DNA from: CAYYKD01 sp964471825
GTDB taxonomy: Bacteria; Spirochaetota; GWE2-31-10; CAYYKD01
NCBI GenBank assembly: GCA_964471825.1
Contig: CAYYKD010000001.1
Location: forward strand, 62,001-126,000
DNA length: 64,000 bases
Direction of reading: 5' to 3'
Position numbers and translations under genes: made by a program. Position 1 is the stretch's first letter. Every line of letters starts with the position of its first letter. The notes under the pieces are model-generated. The model made no database searches, was not told where the DNA came from, and saw only the letters and a list, made by a program, of their open reading frames with translations. Below, piece after piece: positions 55,480 through 64,000 of this stretch.

Positions 55480-57098
55480 AAAAACACTTAATATTATCAT
55501 TATGTCTGTTGTCATTGTCATTTATGTATTCTGATGAGATAGAATTACCCGAGCTAAATCTAAACCTCATTGACAATAAAACATTTAACATTGAGATCCT
55601 TAACGATCAAGCCGCGTTTCCTGTGTTAAAGTATTCTATCCTGCCAAGACCATCTTTTAGTGAGGAGATTAAACTTGACCTCGAAAAAATCCTTCCAGAC
55701 AAGTCTGAAACAGTAGAATCTCAGAAACCTGTTAACGCCCAATTAAATCTGGGATATGGGCTAAACAATGAGCTTCTAGTCTCATTTGCACTGTTTTTAT
55801 CAGATATGAATCCAAAAATCTCACTTAACTACATCCGAAAAACCTATGAAAGAAACCGGATTGACAGACCTGATGACACTTCAAGTGCCTCGTCAATTGA
55901 CCATGTCTCAGTCGGTCTGATTTCAAACTACAAACAGTTCTCAGTATTTGGTAAACTGGACTTCTTCAATAAAAACTACGGTCTACAGGGGCTTTCTGCT
56001 GCGTATAATGAACAAACCAAACGGCTTATAAACCTTGATATATCTCCATCATTTAAGTTTAACAACCGTAACGAGCTTACCTATAAATTAGAGACAGATA
56101 TAATAATGATTGAGAATAGTCCAAATGAATCATTCAAATCTCTCAATCAGTTTACCGTCTTTGTCAGAAACGACTTCCTATTTACTCAGGTTTTTACCGA
56201 TAATCAGGTCTTGCAGGCAACACTTGGCTACAACTTTAACTACATGAACAACTCCGAAAACGATCGTAATTATTATTTCTATGGAAATATTTCAGATATA
56301 TTTTACAATGAGATCAAAACAACCCTTTCATATCAAACAATAATAAAAGATGCATTTCTTATACAGGGATTATTGGATATTCGTTTTTTATTTAGAGATA
56401 CAACTTTCCATTGGTATATAAATCCATTTGTAAAATTAGAATACAACTTACATGAATACTTTTCCTGCTCAGTTGAGGGTGGATCGCTGATCAATGAACG
56501 GCCGGATGAGAATTTCATTTTAAAAAACGATTATTCTTTACTGTCAACAAAAGTTTTGCCTGGCTATAGATGGTTTGCAGACACCGGTCTGACCGCGTCT
56601 GTTCTTGAATGGTTTAAGATCACAACCAACTTTGAGTACGCATTTAATATGAGCGGCACAAATCTCACAATCATCGACCCCAATCAACGCCTTGTTTCAC
56701 ATATAAACAGAGAGTTTCATGAGTTAAATATAAATGCAGGATTATTCTTCACGGTTAAGGGCATATTAAATATTAAGGCGTCCTGGGAACATCGATTCCT
56801 TGAGGTGCCTGCATACACCGGCAGAGACAGATTAAGTGCCGAAATCAGGTGTACATTCAGCAATGTCGGGATTGATTTTTTTGTAGATGGAAAGTTTGAT
56901 TTTGTAGTTCGAGATTATGCCGGTATTTTGATGGGCAATAAATATGAAGTAGGAACTGGTTTTGACTTTAGTAAAAATGAAGCGTTTGCTATTGGATTTA
57001 AATTTTCTAACATCGCATTTCAACAAGAACAAAGAACAATTGCCGGTTACTTTGACCGGGGCATAAATGGTATAATTTATATTAAAATCGGATTCTAA
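55476..57098 (+). CDS. Outer-membrane beta-barrel protein, TPR partner
   Basis: 540 residues. The TTG at 55476 overlaps the TGA of the TPR gene, has GAGAGGG upstream, and gives a clean signal peptide (K-K-H-L-I-L-S-L-C-L-L-S-L-S-F-M-Y-S); starting at 55434 would put 14 polar residues before it. The mature part alternates hydrophobic and polar residues in strands through to a terminal G-I-I-Y-I-K-I-G-F, an outer-membrane barrel ending in Phe. The coupling to the TPR gene suggests an envelope assembly or export pair. No specific family is recognised. Confidence 0.75.
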   Translation: MKKHLILSLCLLSLSFMYSDEIELPELNLNLIDNKTFNIEILNDQAAFPVLKYSILPRPSFSEEIKLDLEKILPDKSETVESQKPVNAQLNLGYGLNNELLVSFALFLSDMNPKISLNYIRKTYERNRIDRPDDTSSASSIDHVSVGLISNYKQFSVFGKLDFFNKNYGLQGLSAAYNEQTKRLINLDISPSFKFNNRNELTYKLETDIIMIENSPNESFKSLNQFTVFVRNDFLFTQVFTDNQVLQATLGYNFNYMNNSENDRNYYFYGNISDIFYNEIKTTLSYQTIIKDAFLIQGLLDIRFLFRDTTFHWYINPFVKLEYNLHEYFSCSVEGGSLINERPDENFILKNDYSLLSTKVLPGYRWFADTGLTASVLEWFKITTNFEYAFNMSGTNLTIIDPNQRLVSHINREFHELNINAGLFFTVKGILNIKASWEHRFLEVPAYTGRDRLSAEIRCTFSNVGIDFFVDGKFDFVVRDYAGILMGNKYEVGTGFDFSKNEAFAIGFKFSNIAFQQEQRTIAGYFDRGINGIIYIKIGF

Positions 57099-57172
57099 AT
57101 AGGGATTGCTGAATAAGTACCTTTTTGCTAAACTCTTCGTCATTTATCAAGTGCAAGCTTTTTTAGAGTCCT

Positions 57173-57985
57173 TTAATAATATGTATATTTATAAAGAGAC
57201 TTTGTATACAAAGAGCCGTCGCCTCTGTATTTCGCCTCTTCAATCAAATTCCTATTAGCATCATACTTATAGATATTTTTGCTATTTAACGAGCCATCAG
57301 TTCTGAAACTTGCATCTTCTACCTTATTTCCTATTGCATCATACTTGTAAATCTCTTTTGAAAATATTGAACCGTCATTTTGATATTTAATCTTTTCAAT
57401 TTTATATCCTTTAATATCATACTTATAGGCCTCTCTGGAAAAGAATGAACCTTTGGAGCCGGTTACAACTTCTTCAATCATATTTCTGTTATCATCATAC
57501 TTATATGTGTTTTTACTTTTCAAATAATCGTCGTATCGATATTTGGCTTCCTCAATCATATTTCCACCGGCATCATATGTAAAAGTGGATTTATACCACA
57601 AAGCACCATCTGGGCCATGGGTAGCCTTATCACTCATTTTACCACTATCATCATACCTATATATAATTTTAGATTCCATAGAACCATCTGATCGAAACAT
57701 CCCCTTTTCAATAATATTTCCTTTAGCATCATACTTATAAATTCTTTTTCCCTCTAAGGAGTCGTCGGCTTCATAGAATCCCTCTTCAATCAAATTTCCA
57801 CTTTGGTCATATTTATATGAGGTTTTCCAATTCAACACTTCTACATTTTTTCCAGAATCAAACACTATATCATATTTAAACTCAGTTTTTTCTTTTACTT
57901 TAAGCGTGTCTGTGTTTACCTGCTGACTGGATAGCACTGTCAAAAATGCAAACAAAAAACAAAACAAAAATAACAATCTCTTCAT
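57173..57985 (-). CDS. Exported YD-type repeat protein
   Basis: 270 residues. A signal peptide (about 1-20, ending L-S-S-Q) is followed by about eight tandem 26-residue repeats with the pattern Y-K-Y-D-x-x-G-N-x-I-E-E-x-x-x-x-x-D-G-S-x-x-S-K-x-I, related to RHS/YD repeats that fold into beta spirals. There is no toxin or protease domain, so it is not a full RHS protein. It is a single gene converging on the barrel gene. Function unknown. Confidence 0.78.
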   Translation of the reverse strand: MKRLLFLFCFLFAFLTVLSSQQVNTDTLKVKEKTEFKYDIVFDSGKNVEVLNWKTSYKYDQSGNLIEEGFYEADDSLEGKRIYKYDAKGNIIEKGMFRSDGSMESKIIYRYDDSGKMSDKATHGPDGALWYKSTFTYDAGGNMIEEAKYRYDDYLKSKNTYKYDDNRNMIEEVVTGSKGSFFSREAYKYDIKGYKIEKIKYQNDGSIFSKEIYKYDAIGNKVEDASFRTDGSLNSKNIYKYDANRNLIEEAKYRGDGSLYTKSLYKYTYY

Positions 57986-58072
57986 ATAAACTTCCTTTAA
58001 TATAGTATTAAATAATTTAGTATTAAATCACTTCTTTAATATCATATCATTTTAGAATATTTGTCAAATACA

Positions 58073-58118
58073 TAGTTAGAATTTTTTAGTTAGAATTTTT
58101 TAATAGTTAGAATTTTTT
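58073..58118. repeat. Three tandem copies of TAGTTAGAATTTTTT
   Basis: 15-base copies at 58073-58087, 58087-58101 (sharing one base) and 58104-58118, separated by AA before the third. They lie between the YD-repeat gene start and the jetC-jetD fusion stop. Confidence 0.8.
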
Positions 58119-58189
58119 GTATAATTTATATTTCGTGTTCCATTCTGATTCTATACTTTATTCTATAAATATCGGCTTGAGTTTTCCTA

Positions 58190-60460
58190 TCATTTAAAAA
58201 TATTTTCAAAGACAGCTCTTACAAATTGTACAGGTATCAGCTCCTGTTCAAGACGATTCTTCTGAGGATAGCTGTTTAATTTCTCAAATAAGTCCAGTTC
58301 ATCTGAGGTTAAATTTTCCGGTTGTGCGGCTTTGACAACTTCACCATCCGTAACAAACTCATAGTGTCTTTCACATGTAACTCTATCCATCATAATGCTC
58401 TCCATCTGCGGAAAGTTCCCTCTCAAACCGGATAAGATCATAAATCCATGAGGATCTATATCACCCCAATAAATAATCCGCTTATCTCTAAACCACTCGG
58501 CATCCCTAATTAGTCCGACCCCAAACCCTTTCCCAAAGATAGCAAGTGTGTTTTCTATTTGCGGCATAGTAAGAAAGTTATAGATATTTGTATAGCTTGT
58601 TTTATTTTCAAGGATTATAATTCTCTTTACCGGTAATTTCAATTTATTAAAATCGGAGACCTTTATCGATATGTCGCTTATCCCCGAAAAATATTTTAGT
58701 GCAATCTCGTTATCAAGGATATTTAACCTTATTAATGGTTCATTGAACTTAAGGCCATACCTTTTTTCAAATACCCTTTCATTTGTCAAAGTTGAGTCCG
58801 AAATGATATCAAGGAATTCTTTCACTAGGTTCATGTTGCGTTCAATAAACTTAGTATCAACCTCTATCGGCAACTCTCTTATATACAGCTGCGGCATTGG
58901 ATTTGATTTAAAGTATTTTAAAACAGAAAATATTTTTTCTTTAATCTCAGATATATAACAAATATCAGCTATATTTACGGCAAGTATTTTAACAATATCA
59001 GTTATATGCGACTCATCGAGGTTGTTCTCAAGTTGCTCATGAAGGGTTTTTAGTTTATCAGAGCTGTCCTCAATCTTTTTCTTCTCAACCTTATGAACTT
59101 CCAATTCCTTGGCGTAGAGTTCCCAATTGATTTCATCAAAACTATCAAAACTCTTTAGGAAGAAAAGATTTCGCTCTTTCTCCTCACAGGCCGATTTATA
59201 CTGATTTGATAGATTCAGCTTATCTTTTTGCACCAATATTTCTTCTCTGCAACGAGATATCCTCTCTTCATATGTACTAATCTTCTTTCTGTTATCCCAA
59301 CCGAGAATGTAACTGCGCCTGTCATCCTTCTCATGTCTGACACCGGCTGTCTTAATAAGCCCCGATTTAGTTACAGCAAAAGGGTATTTATTAAACTCAT
59401 CAGCACTTTCACAACATGCAAATCCAAATCGTGAATTTATCTCATTATATATCCAGTTATAGAAAGGGGTGTCCTCTTTGATTGCAAGCCTATTTATAAC
59501 TGACATCTTATTACCATCTATTTGTATCTTTGGGGATTTAGAATCCTCGATTCTGTAAAATACAACTCTACTCTTTAAATCAGTTTTATTGATAAAGTCG
59601 TTTATACGATCGTACAACTTTTCCGGCACCAACATACTCAGACCGAATGAACGCAAAAGCCTTTCAATTGCCGGCTCCCAGTCCTCAAACCCCTCTTTTA
59701 CCTTCACCAATTCAGCAACAAACGGGATCTCAATCTCATTGACACCGGTACCATCAGCGATAATTTTTCTGATTTTACTATTCTCTAACGGTATCTGGCT
59801 ATTTCGAGACATTAGGTGTTTAAGCTCATCCTCGTCATTATAAAGCCTTTCATTGAGATCGCGGATAACAATCCCTGTTTGTATTATGCCCTCATTAACC
59901 TCGGTTATCTTTATGGACAATTCCGACCTTAAACTCTCAATATTTAGAATATTTCTGTAGAATAACTCCTCTGAACATTCACTCTGTAGTTCAAGAGCCT
60001 TAATAATTGCCTTGTAGTTATCATATTTTCTAAGTCTATCTTGCTTCTTCTCAGAGCAAACTTTAATCTGATAATCTATCTCCATTAGCCGTTTCGAGTC
60101 CTTATCATTAGCTATCGCTTTTATCAGTGATGTCTTATCATTATCTAACCGTTCAATCAGCTCCCGGCTCTCTTGAAGTTTGTTTGTAAAGACTCCGTAG
60201 TTTGCAGTGAGTTCATTTGTTTTTTTCTTGTAAAGTTCAAGCCGGATTTTATTAAAATACAACAATAGCCCGTCAGAATATCTCTTATTATCCTCGATTT
60301 TTTGAATCAATCTTCCATACTCATCTGAGGAATTAACCAATGGCTCAAGCGTCTTCAACTGTTCCCTTGCTCTCTCAACAGACTCATGTGCTCGGTTTAA
60401 ATTATCAAAGTTCTTCAATAGAAGTGTGATTTCATCCCGAATCTCCTCTTTCTCAAGCAT
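58190..60460 (-). CDS. Headless JetC coil/hinge fused to JetD Toprim nuclease
   Basis: 756 residues. Residues 1-480 match the middle of the Wadjet SMC-like protein JetC: a first coiled-coil arm (L-N-R-A-H-E-S-V-E-R-A-R-E-Q-L), a hinge-type domain (about 240-375), the motif D-D-R-R-S-Y-I-L-G-W-D-N-R-K (379-392) and a second arm (to S-S-D-K-L-K-T-L). Both ATPase heads are missing: no Walker A, signature or Walker B. From about 505 it becomes JetD (Y-I-R-E-L-P-I-E-V-D-T-K-F-I-E at 526-540) with the Toprim nuclease residues E618 and Y-W-G-D-I-D-P-H-G (664-672), but without most of JetD's N-terminal domain. jetB is absent. JetC-like codons continue in frame before the ATG (Q-I-G-N-F-T-D-F-V-R-E-N). 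The start has AGGGA upstream. Confidence 0.85.
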   Translation of the reverse strand: MLEKEEIRDEITLLLKNFDNLNRAHESVERAREQLKTLEPLVNSSDEYGRLIQKIEDNKRYSDGLLLYFNKIRLELYKKKTNELTANYGVFTNKLQESRELIERLDNDKTSLIKAIANDKDSKRLMEIDYQIKVCSEKKQDRLRKYDNYKAIIKALELQSECSEELFYRNILNIESLRSELSIKITEVNEGIIQTGIVIRDLNERLYNDEDELKHLMSRNSQIPLENSKIRKIIADGTGVNEIEIPFVAELVKVKEGFEDWEPAIERLLRSFGLSMLVPEKLYDRINDFINKTDLKSRVVFYRIEDSKSPKIQIDGNKMSVINRLAIKEDTPFYNWIYNEINSRFGFACCESADEFNKYPFAVTKSGLIKTAGVRHEKDDRRSYILGWDNRKKISTYEERISRCREEILVQKDKLNLSNQYKSACEEKERNLFFLKSFDSFDEINWELYAKELEVHKVEKKKIEDSSDKLKTLHEQLENNLDESHITDIVKILAVNIADICYISEIKEKIFSVLKYFKSNPMPQLYIRELPIEVDTKFIERNMNLVKEFLDIISDSTLTNERVFEKRYGLKFNEPLIRLNILDNEIALKYFSGISDISIKVSDFNKLKLPVKRIIILENKTSYTNIYNFLTMPQIENTLAIFGKGFGVGLIRDAEWFRDKRIIYWGDIDPHGFMILSGLRGNFPQMESIMMDRVTCERHYEFVTDGEVVKAAQPENLTSDELDLFEKLNSYPQKNRLEQELIPVQFVRAVFENIFK

Positions 60461-60548
60461 ATTTTCCCTGACAAAGTCTGTAAAATTGCCAATCTGTTTT
60501 AAGGAAACAGTATGAAAAAATAGTTCTATCCCTTTTTAGAGCGATGTT

Positions 60549-61862
60549 CTAATATTCGATCAACTCTAACAAACCTTTTTTTACAGGGTAACTATTAATA
60601 AGTTCTCCCAGAGCGATCTGTTCTTTTTGTGTAAGAGCTTTTTCGATATTCGCAATCAATTCACCCTTATCAACGAATATTTGCCCATATACAAACGCCG
60701 CATCAAAGTCTTCAACTTCACTTGCAATCTCTTTTATATTAAAGACAACCTTTTCAGGTACTCTATAGAATAGTCTTGAAACAACCGATTCTATCTCAGG
60801 CTTATCATTTATCTGTACAAATTTCCTTTCATTAGCGAGGTTTTGGTTTTTCGTTAGCTTTATTGCCCTCGACTCGATCTCTTTAATGATATCAAGCACC
60901 CTTCTGTTGCTATCAATTGCCCGCTCATCAATAAACCTTGCCAACTGCTCGATCAGGATAAATATTGTTTTATTAACCTTACTGCCGGATTCTGTCAAAC
61001 TATATTTTAATCGCCTAATAAAAGTATCATCAGACAATCCTTTAACCTCGTCCATTTCTATAAGTTGTCTGATAAGATAATCAAGCTCATCCAGCCTGGT
61101 CTGTGATAGAAGAAGCTCCCAGAATGAACGGAAACTCCGCCCCTGATCTGTTTCCCATATAGACCCCTGCATATTAAAAAAGTTGTCAACAACATCCCCT
61201 TTAGCGACAGAAACATCAGAGAGTTTTACCCTTATCATTCTATCAAGATCTCGGAAGTTATACTCTACCTGCCTAAAATCACCTATCAATCTCCTTGCTG
61301 TATCGGTCAACTCAAAGAATCTTTCCTTAATTTGAGTATTATCAAGCGTCTCTATAACCCCGGCATCTATCTTGTCAATTTCTGCCTGTAATTTTAATTT
61401 CTCTTCATGCAGCTCCTTTAGACGGACTTTAGGATCACTGGAACTTTTATACACAATCTCCCGCAATAGATCAAAGATCTTAATCATACGGGACTCAGTG
61501 CCTACAAAATCCCTCTCCTTAAGATCATCAATCCACTCAATTGCCTTCTCCATGGCCGGTGTCATTTCATACAGCGGCTCATCCCCTGATTCTCCATAAT
61601 ACTTTCTTAAGATACCGTCATCCGCCCACTGAGTAAGATAGGATTCCGGTGACAATGGATACGACTCGTCGCTGTAGTTCTGATTGAGATAGTATATGTA
61701 ATCTGTGAGTTTAACGGTAATATCTTTATGTTGTATTACAGAACGGTTATCGTTCTTAAAAACGCCATATAGAAACCCCGCAACAAATGGGAGAGTCTCT
61801 TTGCTTAATATCTTAAGAGTTGTATTATTATTTTTGTAGTATCGTATATCCTCAAAGTTCAT
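60549..61862 (-). CDS. jetA: Wadjet protein JetA (DUF3375)
   Basis: 437 residues, full length for the type I JetA family. Diagnostic segments are Y-L-T-Q-W-A-D-D-G-I-L-R (about 86-97), F-V-G-T-E-S-R-M-I-K-I-F-D-L-L-R (117-132) and the D-Q-G-R-S-F-R-S-F-W-E-L-L-L-S region near residue 240. JetA is the kleisin of the SMC-like JetABCD complex, which recognises and cleaves circular plasmid DNA. Here it is followed after 88 bases not by jetB but by the headless jetC-jetD fusion. No ribosome site precedes the ATG, and a possible promoter ends only six bases before it. Confidence 0.88.
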   Translation of the reverse strand: MNFEDIRYYKNNNTTLKILSKETLPFVAGFLYGVFKNDNRSVIQHKDITVKLTDYIYYLNQNYSDESYPLSPESYLTQWADDGILRKYYGESGDEPLYEMTPAMEKAIEWIDDLKERDFVGTESRMIKIFDLLREIVYKSSSDPKVRLKELHEEKLKLQAEIDKIDAGVIETLDNTQIKERFFELTDTARRLIGDFRQVEYNFRDLDRMIRVKLSDVSVAKGDVVDNFFNMQGSIWETDQGRSFRSFWELLLSQTRLDELDYLIRQLIEMDEVKGLSDDTFIRRLKYSLTESGSKVNKTIFILIEQLARFIDERAIDSNRRVLDIIKEIESRAIKLTKNQNLANERKFVQINDKPEIESVVSRLFYRVPEKVVFNIKEIASEVEDFDAAFVYGQIFVDKGELIANIEKALTQKEQIALGELINSYPVKKGLLELIEY

Positions 61863-61868
61863 AAATCA

Positions 61869-61897
61869 GTAATAATATATTTTTTCATAAATATCAA
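61869..61897 (-). promoter_or_regulatory. Possible promoter giving a leaderless jetA mRNA
   Basis: On the minus strand TTGATA (61897-61892), 17 bases, TATTAC (61874-61869). Transcription would begin at or within a base or two of the jetA ATG (61862), consistent with the lack of a ribosome site. Confidence 0.35.
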
Positions 61898-61990
61898 TAA
61901 ATCCTAATCATCTTTCTTATTCATCTATTTGTCGAATTACTCACATCACCGGCTATAGTGCGGATTTTCTATAAACACAAAAAAAAACAA

Positions 61991-62019
61991 TTGTTTATTT
62001 TTATTTATTATTATATAAA
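61991..62019 (+). promoter_or_regulatory. Possible serS promoter
   Basis: TTGTTT (61991-61996), 17 bases, TATAAA (62014-62019), 27 bases before the serS ATG, which follows a CGGGAGAG ribosome site. No T-box-like structure is visible in this short leader. Confidence 0.4.
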
Positions 62020-62046
62020 TCTTAATAATTTTTTCGGGAGAGAATA

Positions 62047-63318
62047 ATGCTTGACATAAAATTTATTAAAGATAATGCAGAGACAGTTAAAGATAATATT
62101 GCAAAGCGATTTGTAAAGGCCGATGTAGACAAACTTCTTGAGATCTACTCACAGAGAAATGACATAATCACTAAGGCTGATGCTCTAAGGCAGAAAAGAA
62201 ATGAGAATGCCGCATCGCTAAAATCTCAAAATGACTACCAAAAAAGAGTTTCACTTATCGAAGAGGGTAAAAGGCTAAAAGATGAGCTATATACCTATGA
62301 AGATAAAGAGATCAAAATAAATAAACTTTTTATCGAAGAGATGTATAAAATTCCCAATATGACCCACCCTGACACGCCTATTGGACCTGAAGAAAAGGAC
62401 AGTAAGGAATTAAGAAAAGTTGGAGCAATCCCTGAGTTTGACTTTGAAGTTAAAGATCACACTGTTCTTGGTAAGGAACTTGATATTATTGATTTTGAAT
62501 CAGGTGCAAAAGTATCAGGACAGAAATTCTATTATCTAAAAAATGAAGGTGCATTATTAGAGTTGGCACTTATTCAGTTTGCTATAGGTCTCCTAGTGTC
62601 TAAAGGATTTACCCCGGTTTTAACACCCGATCTTGCAAGAGAGTCTATCCTTGAGGGGATTGGCTTTAACCCGCGAGGAAATGAAACTAATGTCTATATG
62701 GTAGAAAATACTGATCTCTGTCTTGTGGGTACAGCAGAGATAACACTTGGCGGAATGTATTCAAACACAGTTATTGATAGAGAAAAGCTGCCTATAAAGA
62801 TGGTTGGACTAAGCCATTGTTTTAGAACCGAGGCAGGAGCAGCAGGCAAAGCACAGAAAGGACTCTATAGAGTTCATCAGTTTAGTAAGGTTGAAATGTT
62901 TGCAATTTCATTACCTGAGGACGCAGCAGGGATTCATGAAGAACTTAGAGAGATCGAAGAGGAGATTGTGTCTAAACTTGGTATACCATATAGAGTACTT
63001 GACATAGCGTCAGGTGATCTCGGAAATCCAGCCTACAAGAAATACGATCTTGAAGCATGGATGCCGGGCAAAGGTGAATATGGCGAGATTACATCAACTT
63101 CTAACTGTACAGATTACCAATCAAGAAGACTTAATGTAAAATACAAGACTGAGAACGGCAAGGCTGACTACACCAGCATGTTAAATGGCACTGCAGTTGC
63201 GATACCACGAATGATTATTTCTATTATTGAGAATTTTCAGACTAAAGATGGTGAAGTTATAATCCCTGAAGCACTACACCCGTATATGTTTGGAATAAAG
63301 AAGATAAGCAAAAAGTAA
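62047..63318 (+). CDS. serS: Seryl-tRNA synthetase
   Basis: 423 residues, normal length. The N-terminal helical arm (about 1-110) recognises the long variable arm of tRNA-Ser. The class II catalytic domain has motif 2, H-C-F-R-T-E-A-G-A-A-G...G-L-Y-R-V-H-Q-F-S-K-V-E (about 258-288), and motif 3, N-G-T-A-V-A-I-P-R (about 380-388). It charges tRNA-Ser and tRNA-Sec with serine. It is transcribed divergently from jetA and seems to be a single-gene unit. Confidence 0.97.
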   Translation: MLDIKFIKDNAETVKDNIAKRFVKADVDKLLEIYSQRNDIITKADALRQKRNENAASLKSQNDYQKRVSLIEEGKRLKDELYTYEDKEIKINKLFIEEMYKIPNMTHPDTPIGPEEKDSKELRKVGAIPEFDFEVKDHTVLGKELDIIDFESGAKVSGQKFYYLKNEGALLELALIQFAIGLLVSKGFTPVLTPDLARESILEGIGFNPRGNETNVYMVENTDLCLVGTAEITLGGMYSNTVIDREKLPIKMVGLSHCFRTEAGAAGKAQKGLYRVHQFSKVEMFAISLPEDAAGIHEELREIEEEIVSKLGIPYRVLDIASGDLGNPAYKKYDLEAWMPGKGEYGEITSTSNCTDYQSRRLNVKYKTENGKADYTSMLNGTAVAIPRMIISIIENFQTKDGEVIIPEALHPYMFGIKKISKK

Positions 63319-63348
63319 AAAATATATTCAAAAAACAAAAATTATTAT

Positions 63349-63377
63349 TTGAATTTGATTGAATTTACTGGTATAAT
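63349..63377 (+). promoter_or_regulatory. Extended -10 promoter of the terminal unknown gene
   Basis: TTGAAT (63349-63354), 17 bases, TATAAT (63372-63377) with a TGG extension before the -10 box, 25 bases before the ATG at 63403. Confidence 0.55.
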
Positions 63378-63402
63378 CATTCAATAGCATGGGAGGGTAT
63401 TT

Positions 63403-63933
63403 ATGAGGGATTGCGAACAGAATTATGCTCCTACCAAATTTTATGCTCTTGAAGAAACTGATCAGTATAGAAGATATGTTGTACTCTGTTCAGAAATTAC
63501 CGTAATGAAGAAGTTACTATTAAGGATGCTTGATTTTTTTAATGCAGATCTTGTAGTTATGATAAAAACAGTTGTAGCTTACGATGAAATATCCAAGGAA
63601 TACGACTGGGATTATTACACAGGAGATTCTAACAGAGATCGTGTACTTGACTCAATAAATATGTTTGAGGATTATATTTTTCATGATCCCTCTCACCAAT
63701 TACTGGTAAGAGACAAGAGAAGCCATGACTATTTTACATTTGATGAACATGGCACATTATTTATTTACACAGATAGAAATGTTGAATATATTCTAGAACA
63801 GCATAGCATCCCTTTTGAAAATAATCACAATCTAAAGTGGGAATGCGGTCAAATAAAATATGTGATGGGTTCACTATGTGAAAACTTTGAAAAACTAAAA
63901 AATTATTTAGGTCTATCGATTAGAAAAACTTAG
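63403..63933 (+). CDS. Protein of unknown function
   Basis: 176 residues, no signal peptide or membrane segment. It is rich in aromatic and charged residues and has no motif I recognise. The ATG follows GGGAGGG and a good promoter, so it is likely expressed. A conserved-looking stretch is H-D-Y-F-T-F-D-E-H-G-T-L-F-I-Y (about 108-122). It is followed by a repeat copy at the window edge. Confidence 0.7.
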   Translation: MRDCEQNYAPTKFYALEETDQYRRYVVLCSEITVMKKLLLRMLDFFNADLVVMIKTVVAYDEISKEYDWDYYTGDSNRDRVLDSINMFEDYIFHDPSHQLLVRDKRSHDYFTFDEHGTLFIYTDRNVEYILEQHSIPFENNHNLKWECGQIKYVMGSLCENFEKLKNYLGLSIRKT

Positions 63934-63980
63934 TTCTATTCATAGGTGTTTCATAGGTGTAGTATAAAATAATATTAATG

Positions 63981-63996
63981 AGGCTCTTGCAAAAAT
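63981..63996. repeat. Palindromic interspersed repeat, copy 3 (partial)
   Basis: AGGCTCTTGCAAAAAT, identical to the left end of the element at 8111. The window ends four bases later, so the rest of the copy is not visible. Confidence 0.65.
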
Positions 63997-64000
63997 TTCA

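Noticed and set aside
57099..57172. Possible insertion-sequence end between the convergent genes (GGGATTGCTGAATAAGT)
   Set aside because: There is no inverted partner, target duplication or transposase fragment; too little to call.
1..64000. tRNA, rRNA, riboswitch or CRISPR loci
   Set aside because: I scanned the gaps for tRNA arms, conserved rRNA words and spaced direct repeats and saw none; gaps are short and AT-rich. A covariance-model search would settle small RNAs.

Overview
The window is a chromosome segment of an AT-rich (by eye roughly one-third G+C) Gram-negative-type spirochaete. Three things support this. The long flagellar cluster fliK-flgD-flgE-flbD-motA-motB-fliL-fliM-fliY-fliO-fliP-fliQ-fliR-flhB-flhA-flhF-flhG has the spirochaete gene order, including FlbD and a CheC/FliN-type FliY. 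The hook protein FlgE carries Lys165, Cys178 and Asn179, the residues and numbering known for the lysinoalanine cross-link of Treponema denticola. Lipoproteins and outer-membrane barrels show a double envelope. I do not assign a genus.

Layout. 1-1100: end of an Mnh/Mrp Na+/H+ antiporter operon (mnhE-F-G, continuing off the left edge). 1101-1494: a palindromic repeat and a vapC toxin stump. 1495-5945: flgN-like, flgK, flgL, fliW, csrA (minus strand). 6096-8081: a PAP2 phosphatase, then rpmF-plsX on the plus strand. 8111-8203: a second copy of the repeat. 8305-9795: an unknown lipoprotein. 9895-17303 (minus): an exported WD40-caspase protein, a Maf/DUF115 protein, truA and a polytopic membrane protein. 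17674-25056 (plus): class III nucleotide cyclase, coiled-coil membrane protein, envelope protein, NTT-like transporter with a helical-repeat tail, and a small cyclic-nucleotide-binding protein. 25152-30720 (minus): TetR regulator, RND/MMPL transporter, LolA-like protein and outer-membrane barrel. 30814-35463 (minus): binding-protein lipoprotein and hybrid histidine kinase. 35628-52386 (minus): the main flagellar cluster. 52573-57098 (plus): TPR protein and barrel. 57173-57985: YD-type repeat protein. 58190-61862: a rearranged Wadjet (JetABCD) locus. 62047-63933: serS and an unknown protein.

The most unusual locus is the Wadjet remnant. jetA (DUF3375) is intact and jetB is absent. The next gene is one continuous 756-codon frame made of the JetC coiled-coil/hinge region without either ATPase head, fused in frame to the Toprim nuclease half of JetD. 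JetC-like sequence continues in frame for about 16 codons upstream of its start codon, which points to a deletion origin. It may be a decayed system or a new headless SMC-nuclease architecture.

The flagellar genes show readable regulation. Both flgN-flgK-flgL-fliW-csrA and fliK-flgD-flgE are preceded by the same FliA(sigma28)-like motif, TAAG-N14-TCCGAA. After flgE there is a rho-independent terminator followed at once by a near-consensus sigma70 promoter for flbD-motA onward, and another good sigma70 promoter lies in front of fliL. The single-looking operon is therefore probably several transcription units. A TetR operator pair flanks tetR, and a 16-bp inverted-repeat family (AGGCTCTTGCAAAAAT) occurs three times between genes.
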